This document shows positions 6,626 through 13,519 of a DNA stretch of 44,282 bases, in pieces. The position numbers were made by a program, and so were the translations under genes. Under the pieces are notes generated by a model. It worked only from the letters and a program-made list of their open reading frames with translations, searched no databases and had not been told where the DNA came from. Numbering within the stretch: position 1 is the first letter of the stretch; each line of letters begins with the position of its first letter. The stretch is from assembly GCA_018066175.1 (NCBI GenBank), contig JAGHRV010000013.1, positions 1 through 44,282 on the forward strand, read 5' to 3'. This stretch comes from Candidatus Colicola equi. Lineage in GTDB: Bacteria > Bacteroidota > Bacteroidia > Bacteroidales > Paludibacteraceae.

Positions 6626-9247
6626 CTATTTCACTCTGACGCCGGTGGCGGTGTAGAGGTTGCCGTCACGCAGGATGTAGAGGTGACCATTCAAGAGCAT
6701 TTTATTCATACCTTGAATGTGGTCAGAGGTTACCCACTCTAAGGATGTATAACCATCCGTGGCGAACTCTCCTTCATAGTGTTTGATCGATTGCTTACTT
6801 GCATTAAGAGCATCTATGGTATAACCATACTTGCAGGCTTGGTCAAGACCTGTCACCGTAAATTGCCAGCCATTGGCTGTCATTACAGCAGCATCCAACA
6901 TACGAGAGCCATTGCGATTAGGAGCGAAGGCAATGCCGGTTAGCTGACCTTGGGCATTGAAGGTTAAGGTGCAGAAGACGATGCCGTCTTTGGTAATTAC
7001 CAATTTATATTCTGCTGCGTCGTCGTTGGCTGGCCAAACAATGGTTGCGTTATCCGTAGAAGGAGTAACGGTTACTTCATCACCTGTAATGGGCTTTTCT
7101 TCTGCACCTATGCAGGATACATTTTCTTTATTGAATAACTTCCAACCCTTAGCTACTTTATATTCGTTTTGCGACTCACACGGAACGCTCAAATACACAT
7201 CATAATTCACAAAAGCCGACTCATCCAATAATGGAGGCTCTATGGCGAAGCAAGTAATATATAATAGTCGTTCATCGTTGGCAAAGGCATTGGCAGAGAT
7301 TTTTTCAAGAGATAAACCAAGATAGACATTCTTTATATACTCACAATTAGCAAAGGCAAACTGACCGATTTGTTCAACACCATTAGGAATATCTATTGTT
7401 TTGAGGTTCTTGTTAGATAAGCCATAGAAAGCATAGTTACCAATCGTTGTGCAGCCATTATTGATAACGAGACTACTAATAGATTCTTGGAAGAATAGCA
7501 TCCAAGGCGCAGTACCTTGTGCATAGTCATACATAGCACCTGTACCGGAAATGACCAATACGCCGTCATTATATCTCCATGTTAAGTCATCACCACATTG
7601 ACCCGAGAATGCAGTATCTATTTGTGCAATAAAAGTTGTGTCTTGCGTAACGATAAACGAACGAGGATTATCGGTATTACCGTCATTCCATTGTGTAAAA
7701 TGGTAACCATAAGAAGGAGTAACTGTTAAGGTACAAGTATCACCTTTAATGTATTTTCCACCTCCTTTTATTGTACCATTTGTGGCGGAGCAAGTTACTA
7801 TAGCATAGTCATTGGGGAAACCTTGTAAATTATAAAAATCTCTCCAGTCATTTGCTCGCTTATAGACATTTACCGAGCGAGCAGGCACATAAACAGGGAT
7901 AGTCTTATTTACACCATTGAAACAATAACTGCCACAAGTCGGAGGATTTGTTGCATAGCAAGTAATCGAGGTCAAACCGCGGCAATATTCGAAAGCATTC
8001 GCTCCAATCGTTGTGACGGAAGAAGGAATAACAATCTCGCCGGTAGCAGCAGTAAAGCATCCGCACAGTTTTGTTTTAATAGTATCGCTATATACCAAAT
8101 ATCCATCTACATATCCATTTAGACATTTAGCTCCCCAAGGAGAACCTGTAGCAGTACCATTATATACTATATTATTAACACGATTGAAAGCATTCTCTCC
8201 AATCGATGTGACGGAATTAGGAATAGTTACCGAAGTCAAACTGCGGCAACCACCGAAAGCCTCCTCTCCAATCGTAGTAACGGAATTAGGAATAGTAACA
8301 GAAGTCAATCCACTGCAACCATTAAAAGCCTCCTCTCCAATCGTAGTAACGGAATTAGGAATAGTCACCGAAGTTAAACCACTGCAACCATTGAAAGCAC
8401 CCAATCCAATCTCAGTAACAGAATTACCAATCGTTACCGAGGTCAAACCGCTGCACCAAAAGAAAGCATAATCTCCTATCGTTGTGACGGAATTAGGGAT
8501 AGTTATTGATGTCAAACGGCTGCATTCAAAGAAAGCCTCCTCTCCAATCGTTGTGACGGAATTAGGAATAGTAACAGAAGTCAATCCGCTGCATTCATAG
8601 AAAGCAGAATTTCCAATCTCTGTGACGGAATTAGGAATAGTTACCGAAGTCAAACCGCTGCAACCAAAGAAAGTTCCTCCTTCAATCGTTGTGACTGAAG
8701 CAGGAATAGTTACCGAAGTCAAACCGCTGCAATATTGGAAAGCAGAACCTCCAATCGTTGTGACAGAATTAGGAATAGTGACAGAGGTCAAACCGCTGCA
8801 ACAATAGAAAGCAAAACCTCCAATCGTTGTGACGGAATTAGGAATTGTGATAGAAGTCAATTTGATGCACCAACTGAAAGCAGAATTTCCAATAGTTGTG
8901 ACGGAATTGCCAATTGTTAGCGAGGTTAAACCTTCGCAAAATTCGAAAGCCCGCTCTCCAATCGTAGTGACAGAATTAGGAATAGTAACAGAGGTCAAAC
9001 CGCTGCAATAAGCGAAAGCATAATTTCCAATCGTTGTAACTTCGCCGGAAAAGGTGATAGTGCCCGTGCCATTGGAAAAAGTATGAGATGAAATAGACAC
9101 ATTAAACGCATCGGTGTGAAGACCACTATTCCATGAGTCTATCGTCTCTAGCAATTTTTCCGTTGCGGTATAAGTGATGACATCACTTGCAAACAAACTT
9201 GTAGCAAGAGTTAGTGCTACAAATAGAAAAATAGGTTTAGTTTTCAT
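6626..9247 (-). CDS. Secreted BspA-type leucine-rich repeat surface protein
   Basis: An 873-residue protein with a Sec signal peptide (residues 1-20, MKTKPIFLFVALTLATSLFA). Start ATG 9247 is preferred over 9280 because the signal peptide begins there. From residue 70, twelve 23-residue LRR_5 (BspA/TpLRR) repeats follow the pattern VTTIGxxAFxxCxxLTSVTIPNS, with degenerate units around 346-440. Next come a GGGKY..YGYHFTQW segment resembling InlB/Listeria-Bacteroides repeats (about 500-545), more LRR-like units (about 590-680), a possible Fn3-like fold (about 720-800), and a tail ending GHLYILRDGNLYTATG. Relatives are adhesins that bind host proteins or other bacteria. Probably exported to the surface, perhaps by T9SS via the C-terminal tail (inference). 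Confidence 0.9.
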   Translation of the reverse strand: MKTKPIFLFVALTLATSLFASDVITYTATEKLLETIDSWNSGLHTDAFNVSISSHTFSNGTGTITFSGEVTTIGNYAFAYCSGLTSVTIPNSVTTIGERAFEFCEGLTSLTIGNSVTTIGNSAFSWCIKLTSITIPNSVTTIGGFAFYCCSGLTSVTIPNSVTTIGGSAFQYCSGLTSVTIPASVTTIEGGTFFGCSGLTSVTIPNSVTEIGNSAFYECSGLTSVTIPNSVTTIGEEAFFECSRLTSITIPNSVTTIGDYAFFWCSGLTSVTIGNSVTEIGLGAFNGCSGLTSVTIPNSVTTIGEEAFNGCSGLTSVTIPNSVTTIGEEAFGGCRSLTSVTIPNSVTSIGENAFNRVNNIVYNGTATGSPWGAKCLNGYVDGYLVYSDTIKTKLCGCFTAATGEIVIPSSVTTIGANAFEYCRGLTSITCYATNPPTCGSYCFNGVNKTIPVYVPARSVNVYKRANDWRDFYNLQGFPNDYAIVTCSATNGTIKGGGKYIKGDTCTLTVTPSYGYHFTQWNDGNTDNPRSFIVTQDTTFIAQIDTAFSGQCGDDLTWRYNDGVLVISGTGAMYDYAQGTAPWMLFFQESISSLVINNGCTTIGNYAFYGLSNKNLKTIDIPNGVEQIGQFAFANCEYIKNVYLGLSLEKISANAFANDERLLYITCFAIEPPLLDESAFVNYDVYLSVPCESQNEYKVAKGWKLFNKENVSCIGAEEKPITGDEVTVTPSTDNATIVWPANDDAAEYKLVITKDGIVFCTLTFNAQGQLTGIAFAPNRNGSRMLDAAVMTANGWQFTVTGLDQACKYGYTIDALNASKQSIKHYEGEFATDGYTSLEWVTSDHIQGMNKMLLNGHLYILRDGNLYTATGVRVK
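8213..9040 (-). repeat. 12 x 69 bp coding tandem repeat (LRR_5 array)
   Basis: Twelve in-frame 69 bp units encode the 23-residue leucine-rich repeats of the BspA-like protein. Units are similar at DNA level around VTTIG and SGLTSVTIPNS, while the xxAFxxC positions vary. The similarity leaves spurious open frames on the opposite strand. Confidence 0.9.
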
Positions 9248-9260
9248 AGAATATTTATTA

Positions 9261-9407
9261 TTAATTAACAGGTTCAACATCAGTTATAGGTACATTTATA
9301 GTGTTTGCACCTAAATTCTCATAACTGCCATTAGTTATAGTCAGCATTCCATTTATATTTTCAAGTACAAGGTATCTCTCACCTTGATATATAACATATT
9401 TTTCCAT
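9261..9407 (-). CDS. Small hypothetical protein (48 aa)
   Basis: ATG 9405-9407 to TAA 9261-9263 encodes 48 residues: MEKYVIYQGERYLVLENING, then a Thr/Asn-rich half ending VPITDVEPVN. I do not recognise a family. Alternating hydrophobic residues suggest a small beta-strand protein. The start lies one base after the stop of the 94-aa gene upstream, and the BspA-like start follows 13 bp after its own stop. This spacing supports a real, co-translated gene in a three-gene operon. Confidence 0.55.
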   Translation of the reverse strand: MEKYVIYQGERYLVLENINGMLTITNGSYENLGANTINVPITDVEPVN

Positions 9408-9408
9408 A

Positions 9409-9693
9409 CTACTTCGAATTTATAAATTTTTCTGCATTTTGAATCCAAGTGTTTAAATCATCAATCCACTTTTCATTCGTGGTATTTTTCATTACTTCTT
9501 GTTGAGATAGTGCATCCTTCCATGATTGAAAGAAATCTTTTAGTTGCAAATGCAAATGGCTATTTCGATAATTATCTAATAATTGCTCATTATAAAAGTC
9601 TAAATTTAGTAACTTTTGCAAGTCTGTAATTAATACCATTCCTTCATCAAATGTTTTTCTTGATGAGTTAAAAGTTGCATTTTGTTCTTCCAT
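9409..9693 (-). CDS. Small hypothetical helical protein (94 aa)
   Basis: A 94-residue soluble protein, opening MEEQNATFNSSRKTFDEGM, with no signal peptide or membrane segment. It is rich in Leu, Asn, Gln, Lys and Trp (FFQSWKDAL, EKWIDDLNTWIQNAEKF) and is probably all-helical. I recognise no family. It is the first gene of a tight cluster with the 48-aa gene (1 bp gap) and the BspA-like gene. No consensus promoter is visible between its start and the terminator at 9802-9827, so its transcription may depend on read-through from the structured RNA upstream. Confidence 0.6.
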   Translation of the reverse strand: MEEQNATFNSSRKTFDEGMVLITDLQKLLNLDFYNEQLLDNYRNSHLHLQLKDFFQSWKDALSQQEVMKNTTNEKWIDDLNTWIQNAEKFINSK

Positions 9694-9801
9694 AATTGAT
9701 TAGATTTAATTTTTGTCCCCGCAATCGGCAGGAGGCATTTGCCGTTTGATATTATATTTATAGATTATAGACCGCTGCGCTATTCCGGAAGGGATAGACA
9801 C

Positions 9802-9827
9802 AAAAAAGCGTGAACATTATTCACGCT
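9802..9827 (-). terminator. Intrinsic terminator of the minus-strand structured RNA
   Basis: Perfect 8 bp stem AGCGTGAA / TTCACGCT (9820-9827 and 9807-9814 on the plus strand) with a 5 nt loop, followed on the minus strand by a run of T (complement of A 9802-9807). The plus-strand side lacks a T-run, so it is directional. Confidence 0.88.
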
Positions 9828-10072
9828 CATTCTCCATCACGGGTTCTACCAAAACCTTGTCCAAGAATAAACAAAAACGTCCACGCTGGTATATGTTAAT
9901 ACCAACGCAAAATGCGTTACAGTATAAAAACATACCCATAGGACGTTCACATCTTCTTGTTTCGGGGACAACTTTGGTAGATTCGTGATGCCAAAACAAG
10001 CGTCAATAAACGCCTTTTATTATGTCTGAACCCCACCCCGCAAAGAGACATAATCCCCTCCAGCGTGGAATC
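9802..10072 (-). ncRNA. Candidate structured RNA (about 270 nt), unassigned
   Basis: A minus-strand unit with a strong promoter (10079-10110) and an intrinsic terminator, but no credible coding frame. Self-complementarity is extensive: 9835-9840/9985-9990, 9846-9853/9973-9980 and 9857-9862/9966-9971 (20 bp in three stacked helices); 9863-9867/9954-9958; 9876-9882/9941-9947 (AACGTCC/GGACGTT); hairpins 9887-9892/9899-9904 and 9904-9909/9913-9918; and a separate 9 bp hairpin 10019-10027/10046-10054. The 5' segment 10060-10068 can pair with 9881-9889, or in part with the left arm of the terminator. I see no tmRNA, RNase P, SRP or riboswitch signature. It could be a trans-acting RNA or a leader of the downstream 94-aa/48-aa/BspA cluster. 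Confidence 0.65.
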
Positions 10073-10078
10073 CGAGTG

Positions 10079-10110
10079 CAAATATACAACAAAAATTTGG
10101 GATGCACAAA
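10079..10110 (-). promoter_or_regulatory. Promoter of the structured RNA
   Basis: On the minus strand: TTTG (10107-10110), exactly 20 bp, then TATATTTG (10079-10086) followed by CA. The predicted transcription start is near 10072. Confidence 0.82.
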
Positions 10111-10356
10111 TTTTAAGAGCAAAAAATAAGATTTTCATCTTATTATTGTATGTTTTGAGATAAGATATGGAAGTTCACTCACAATAGACTATCGCAAAAC
10201 AGACAATATGAGGCATCAGCCTTTTTGCTCTTTATTTGCGCATTTTAATAAAGGTGAGGACTACCATTCGGGGGGCCAACATAGTTGGTAGCAGCTTGCC
10301 GAAATTACAAAAAAAAATTGATTTACACAAATATTTGTACAAATTTTTATTAAAAG
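10111..10356. other. Intergenic region upstream of fic
   Basis: No convincing gene. A perfect 12 bp palindrome ACAAATATTTGT (10327-10338) lies about 20 bp upstream of the fic -33 box and is a candidate operator. Short hairpins (AGGC-ATCA-GCCT near 10214; CCAAC/GTTGG near 10280) are present but weak. Confidence 0.5.
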
Positions 10357-10388
10357 TTTGCCGATGTCGGAAAAAAGTTGTATCTTTG
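10357..10388 (+). promoter_or_regulatory. fic promoter
   Basis: TTTG (10357-10360), 20 bp spacer, TATCTTTG (10381-10388) followed by CA. The spacer contains the interrupted palindrome CCGATGTCGG (10361-10370). Predicted leader to ATG 10417 is about 20 nt. Confidence 0.82.
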
Positions 10389-10416
10389 CACCCGAAATCG
10401 CTAAACAAATTTTCCG

Positions 10417-11304
10417 ATGAAGTATTTATCAGTATCAGATTTCGCCTCTCTGCATAGTATCAATGAGCGTACTATTCGTAACTATTGTGCCACGGGCAAG
10501 TTAGAGGGAGCGTTTTTAACCGGCAAGACATGGACTATTCCTGAAGATGCTGTTTTACCTAACAAAGGTAAGCATGCTAAACGTGTTTCGCCACTCTTGG
10601 CACGATTGCGTGAGGAGCAAGAGAGCCATCTAAAAGGTGGCATCTACCATCGTACACAGATAGATTTGACATATAACTCCAATCATATAGAGGGAAGCCG
10701 TCTTACCCATGACCAAACGCGGTATATCTTTGAGACGAATACCATCGGCGTTTCCCAACATGCTGTGCGTGTAGATGATATTGTGGAAACTATCAATCAC
10801 TTCCGTTGTATAGACCTTATCATATCTCGTGCAGAGGAGCGGTTAAGCGAAGGACTGATAAAGGAACTGCATCGTCTGCTTAAATCTGGCACACAGGATA
10901 GCCGACGAGATTGGTTCGCTGTAGGGGATTACAAGCGTTTGCCCAATGAAGTGGGGGGGATTGAGACCACTTCCCCCGAGCAAGTGCATACTGAAATGGT
11001 GGATTTGTTAAAAAAGTACAACGCTATCAAGCATAAATCGTTGGATGACTTATTGGATTTTCACACACGCTTTGAGCGCATTCACCCTTTCCAAGATGGT
11101 AATGGCAGGGTAGGACGATTGATTTTGTTTAAAGAGTGTCTAGCCAATGGTATTGTGCCCTTTATCATCACGGAAGAACTGAAGATGTTCTACTATCGTG
11201 GTTTGCAGAATTGGCCTACAACACAGGGGTACTTGCGTGACACCTGCCTCACGGCACAAGATAACTATGCCGCCTTGCTTACCCACCTACGAATAAAGCA
11301 TTAG
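10417..11304 (+). CDS. Fic family protein adenylyltransferase with N-terminal helix-turn-helix
   Basis: A 295-residue Fic protein; Fic domains transfer AMP from ATP to protein hydroxyls. Residues 1-50 (SVSDFASLHSINERTIRNYC) look like a MerR/HTH_17-type DNA-binding segment. The self-inhibitory motif [S/T]xxxE[G/N] is SNHIEG (88-93), N-terminal to the Fic core, which makes this a class II, intramolecularly inhibited Fic. The catalytic loop HPFQDGNGRVGR (223-234) is intact. Start ATG 10417 follows a good promoter at a short distance. It stands alone, with no separate antitoxin gene. Two palindromes at the promoter could be bound by its own HTH (inference). Targets are unknown. Confidence 0.93.
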   Translation: MKYLSVSDFASLHSINERTIRNYCATGKLEGAFLTGKTWTIPEDAVLPNKGKHAKRVSPLLARLREEQESHLKGGIYHRTQIDLTYNSNHIEGSRLTHDQTRYIFETNTIGVSQHAVRVDDIVETINHFRCIDLIISRAEERLSEGLIKELHRLLKSGTQDSRRDWFAVGDYKRLPNEVGGIETTSPEQVHTEMVDLLKKYNAIKHKSLDDLLDFHTRFERIHPFQDGNGRVGRLILFKECLANGIVPFIITEELKMFYYRGLQNWPTTQGYLRDTCLTAQDNYAALLTHLRIKH

Positions 11305-11317
11305 GTTACTTTGAATC

Positions 11318-11410
11318 TCACAATAAATAAAAGAAGTTAAATATCAGCAAGGGAGATACCATCAATCCACTCCATGCGGATATAGTCACCCATCGTCTCG
11401 TCATGTCCAT
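11318..11410 (-). CDS. Possible 30-aa hydrophobic micro-protein
   Basis: ATG 11408-11410 to TGA 11318-11320 encodes MDMTRRWVTISAWSGLMVSP then a hydrophobic end (LLIFNFFYLL). It is positively charged at the N-terminus with a membrane-prone C-terminal half, a shape shared with small toxic or regulatory membrane peptides. Support comes from a well-formed promoter only about 20 bp upstream. Against it: no Shine-Dalgarno, no homology known to me, and another frame of the same stretch also lacks stops (ending GDYIRMEWIDGISLADI), so it could be a gene remnant. Confidence 0.3.
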   Translation of the reverse strand: MDMTRRWVTISAWSGLMVSPLLIFNFFYLL

Positions 11411-11430
11411 ATCTATCTCTTTTGCAGATG

Positions 11431-11462
11431 CAAAAATACAAAGAAAAATTTGATATATGCAA
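11431..11462 (-). promoter_or_regulatory. Minus-strand promoter divergent from the threonylcarbamoyl-AMP synthase gene
   Basis: On the minus strand: TTGC (11459-11462), 20 bp, TATTTTTG (11431-11438) followed by CA. It points into the fic/YrdC intergenic region, where only the 30-residue micro-ORF is available as a gene. Confidence 0.65.
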
Positions 11463-11479
11463 GAAAAAAGCACTAAAAC

Positions 11480-11510
11480 TTGCATATTCCACAAAAAAGT
11501 TGTATCTTTG
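11480..11510 (+). promoter_or_regulatory. Promoter of the YrdC/Sua5 gene
   Basis: TTGC (11480-11483), 19 bp spacer, TATCTTTG (11503-11510) followed by CAG. Transcription should start near 11517, which rules out the longer in-frame TTG start at 11480. Confidence 0.85.
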
Positions 11511-11539
11511 CAGTCGCTAAAAGCGAAGTTGTGAAATCA

Positions 11540-12130
11540 ATGCGTTACGATAAGGAAGATTTGCAGCAGGCTCTTCGTGTTATGAGGGAGGGCGGCATCA
11601 TTCTATATCCTACGGATACGGTCTGGGGAATCGGTTGTGATGCCACCAACCCTGATGCGGTGCGTAAGATATTCGCGCTTAAGGAACGGGAGGATAGTAA
11701 ATCTATGCTTTGTCTCTTAGACGGACCGGGTAAGTTGCAAGGTTACGTAGATGTGCCCGATGCAGCATGGCAACTGCTGGAGGCTACCACTCCGGAAGAG
11801 GGTTTGGAACAGCGTCCGATGACCATTATCTATCCCAATGCTCGTAACGTAGCGACTAACCTGATTGCCGAAGATGGTAGTATCGGTATTCGCATTACCA
11901 ATGAACCGTTTAGCAAGGCTTTGTGTGAACAACTTCATCATCCTGTAGTGTCCACCAGTGCCAATAAATCCGGACAACCTACCGCCAAGAACTTCCAACA
12001 GATAAGTGCCGAAATAATCAACGGTGTAGATTATGTGTGCCACTTCCGCCGAAATGATACAACCGAGAAAAAGCCCTCTGTCATCATTAAGGTGGGAATA
12101 GGAAACGAGATTCAGATTATTAGAAAATAA
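11540..12130 (+). CDS. tsaC: L-threonylcarbamoyladenylate synthase (YrdC/Sua5 family)
   Basis: A 196-residue YrdC-domain enzyme that makes threonylcarbamoyl-AMP from threonine, bicarbonate and ATP, the first step of the t6A37 tRNA modification. Conserved features include ILYPTDTVWGIGCDA (about 20-35), the nucleotide-contacting ALKEREDSKSML, and PVVSTSANKSGQPT (about 138-152). This is the short TsaC form, without the extra Sua5 domain. ATG 11540 is preferred because the upstream extension overlaps the promoter. The stop overlaps the next start (TAATG, 12128-12132), so the gene is coupled to the sugar transferase. Confidence 0.93.
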   Translation: MRYDKEDLQQALRVMREGGIILYPTDTVWGIGCDATNPDAVRKIFALKEREDSKSMLCLLDGPGKLQGYVDVPDAAWQLLEATTPEEGLEQRPMTIIYPNARNVATNLIAEDGSIGIRITNEPFSKALCEQLHHPVVSTSANKSGQPTAKNFQQISAEIINGVDYVCHFRRNDTTEKKPSVIIKVGIGNEIQIIRK

Positions 12131-13344
12131 TGAACACTTTTCGTAAACAACAACTCAAATACCTAATCGCCGATATCCTGTCGGCTGAGTTGGTGTGGAT
12201 ATGTTTCCTCGTCTTCCGTTGGCTGGTTTACGAAGGCCGAGTGTTCAGCATGGATGCTGTTCTCATTCCTGTCTTCAACTTCTGGCTGCCGCTCTGTCTC
12301 TATCCTGTCGGATGTATTGTGGTGTACTACCTCAGTGGCTATTATTTGCGACCATTCAACAAGAAATTAGGAAAAGAGTTTATTACTACTTTCTTTAGTT
12401 CGTGCCTTGTGGCATTAGTCACATTCTTCATTGTTATCATTGATGACCAAGTGCAGGATTATAGCCGATACTTATGGTCGTTGTTGGTCTTGTTTGGCTT
12501 GCAGTTTATACTGTGCTATATCCCGCGTCTATGCATTACCCTCATCTCCCGTCATCGGATGTTGGAGGAACCAAGTTGCATTATTGAGCAAACGCCCACC
12601 ATGAGTGATAACGATTTCTACCATGCTATTGCCAAGGCTTATCAAAGGGGAGAGACCATCTATGTAGTGCCTCGCGTATATGATATATTGACCGGTGCTG
12701 CCCAGATTAGGGAACTCACCGAGACACCCTACATCTGCATCTCCGATTTGAGCATGTCGGATGTGGGATTATGCTCCAAGCGAGCCATGGATATTGTGAT
12801 TTCGGCAGTAACATTAGTGCTTTTCTCTCCGCTCTATTTGATTATTGCCATCTTAGTTAAACTGTCTTCTCCCGGACCGATTATCTATCGTCAGGAGCGA
12901 ATAGGTAAGCATGGTCGTCCATTTATGATTCTTAAGTTCCGCACCATGTATCAGGGGGCCGAAGAGGAAGGGCCACAACTGTCTGCCGATGATGATCCGC
13001 GAGTAACGCGTGTGGGCAAGAATCTGCGCAAATACCGTTTGGACGAATTGCCGCAGTTCTTCAATATCCTGCGTGGCGATATGTCTATCGTCGGACCTCG
13101 TCCCGAACGACCATTCTTCATTAAGCAAATCGAACAAGAGGCTCCGTATTATTGCTTGCTATACAAGATTAGACCGGGATTAACTTCTTGGGGACCCATC
13201 AAGGTGGGCTATACCGATACCATAGAAAAAATGGTGGAGCGACTCAAATACGACATTGCCTACATGGAGAATATGTCCATTGCCCTGGACCTAAAAATCT
13301 TGTTCTATACCATCGGAGTTATCTTGGATGGAAAAGGCAAATAA
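12130..13344 (+). CDS. Polyprenyl-phosphate hexose-1-phosphate transferase (bacterial sugar transferase)
   Basis: A 404-residue inner-membrane enzyme of the WbaP/WcaJ (PNPT) type that starts glycan assembly by moving a sugar-1-phosphate from a nucleotide sugar to undecaprenyl phosphate. The N-terminal half has about four hydrophobic segments (about 12-32, 45-70, 83-105, 118-138). Residues 215-245 form the membrane re-entrant helix [20 protein letters not shown]. Catalytic signatures follow: [46 protein letters not shown]. Substrate sugar cannot be told. No glycosyltransferase cluster is adjacent; it is coupled to the YrdC gene by a one-base overlap and followed closely by xseB. Confidence 0.94.
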   Translation: MNTFRKQQLKYLIADILSAELVWICFLVFRWLVYEGRVFSMDAVLIPVFNFWLPLCLYPVGCIVVYYLSGYYLRPFNKKLGKEFITTFFSSCLVALVTFFIVIIDDQVQDYSRYLWSLLVLFGLQFILCYIPRLCITLISRHRMLEEPSCIIEQTPTMSDNDFYHAIAKAYQRGETIYVVPRVYDILTGAAQIRELTETPYICISDLSMSDVGLCSKRAMDIVISAVTLVLFSPLYLIIAILVKLSSPGPIIYRQERIGKHGRPFMILKFRTMYQGAEEEGPQLSADDDPRVTRVGKNLRKYRLDELPQFFNILRGDMSIVGPRPERPFFIKQIEQEAPYYCLLYKIRPGLTSWGPIKVGYTDTIEKMVERLKYDIAYMENMSIALDLKILFYTIGVILDGKGK

Positions 13345-13351
13345 ACGAATT

Positions 13352-13519
13352 ATGAATTACGACGAAACAATACAAAAGGCCGAATCTATCGTCAAGGACT
13401 TAGAGCAGGCAGAAGCTTTATCCATGGAGGATTATAAAGCCAAAGCAACCGAGGCCAAACAACTGCTAGACCTTTGCGAAAAACAATTAACAACGATGGA
13501 AAAAGACTTACTCGTCTGA
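13352..13519 (+). CDS. xseB: Exodeoxyribonuclease VII small subunit
   Basis: A 55-residue helical protein starting at ATG 13352 (MNYDETIQKAESIVKDLEQ). An upstream in-frame ATG at 13328 lies inside the previous gene and gives a worse N-terminus. The pattern YxExxxxxxxIVxxLEQAEALSMEDYxxxxxEAxxLLxLCExxL fits XseB, which wraps the large subunit XseA in the single-strand exonuclease. xseA, often adjacent in Bacteroidota, is not in this window. Its 3' end overlaps the convergent CLC gene by 12 bp, with no terminator between them. Confidence 0.85.
   Translation: MNYDETIQKAESIVKDLEQAEALSMEDYKAKATEAKQLLDLCEKQLTTMEKDLLV

Noticed and set aside
8013..9011. Plus-strand open frames with repeated VVTELGIVTEVKPLQ
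   Set aside because: They are the antisense of the 69-bp LRR array; their apparent repeats only reflect that array.
8213..9040. Regular repeats considered as a CRISPR array
   Set aside because: Units are contiguous, coding and 69 bp with no unique spacers; they translate to LRR_5 repeats.
9802..10072. Structured RNA considered as tmRNA, RNase P RNA or a retron RNA
   Set aside because: No tRNA-like 3' end or tag frame, no RNase P core such as GAAAGTCC, and no reverse transcriptase gene nearby.
9817..10138. Two overlapping minus-strand ORFs of 60 and 63 codons
   Set aside because: They overlap each other and the helices of the structured RNA; composition is not protein-like and one begins upstream of the predicted transcription start.
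10236..10457. 73-codon plus-strand ORF overlapping the fic promoter and start
   Set aside because: It runs through the promoter and into the fic gene in another frame.
11480..11539. Longer N-terminus for the YrdC protein from TTG 11480
   Set aside because: The extension spans both promoter boxes, so it would not be transcribed.
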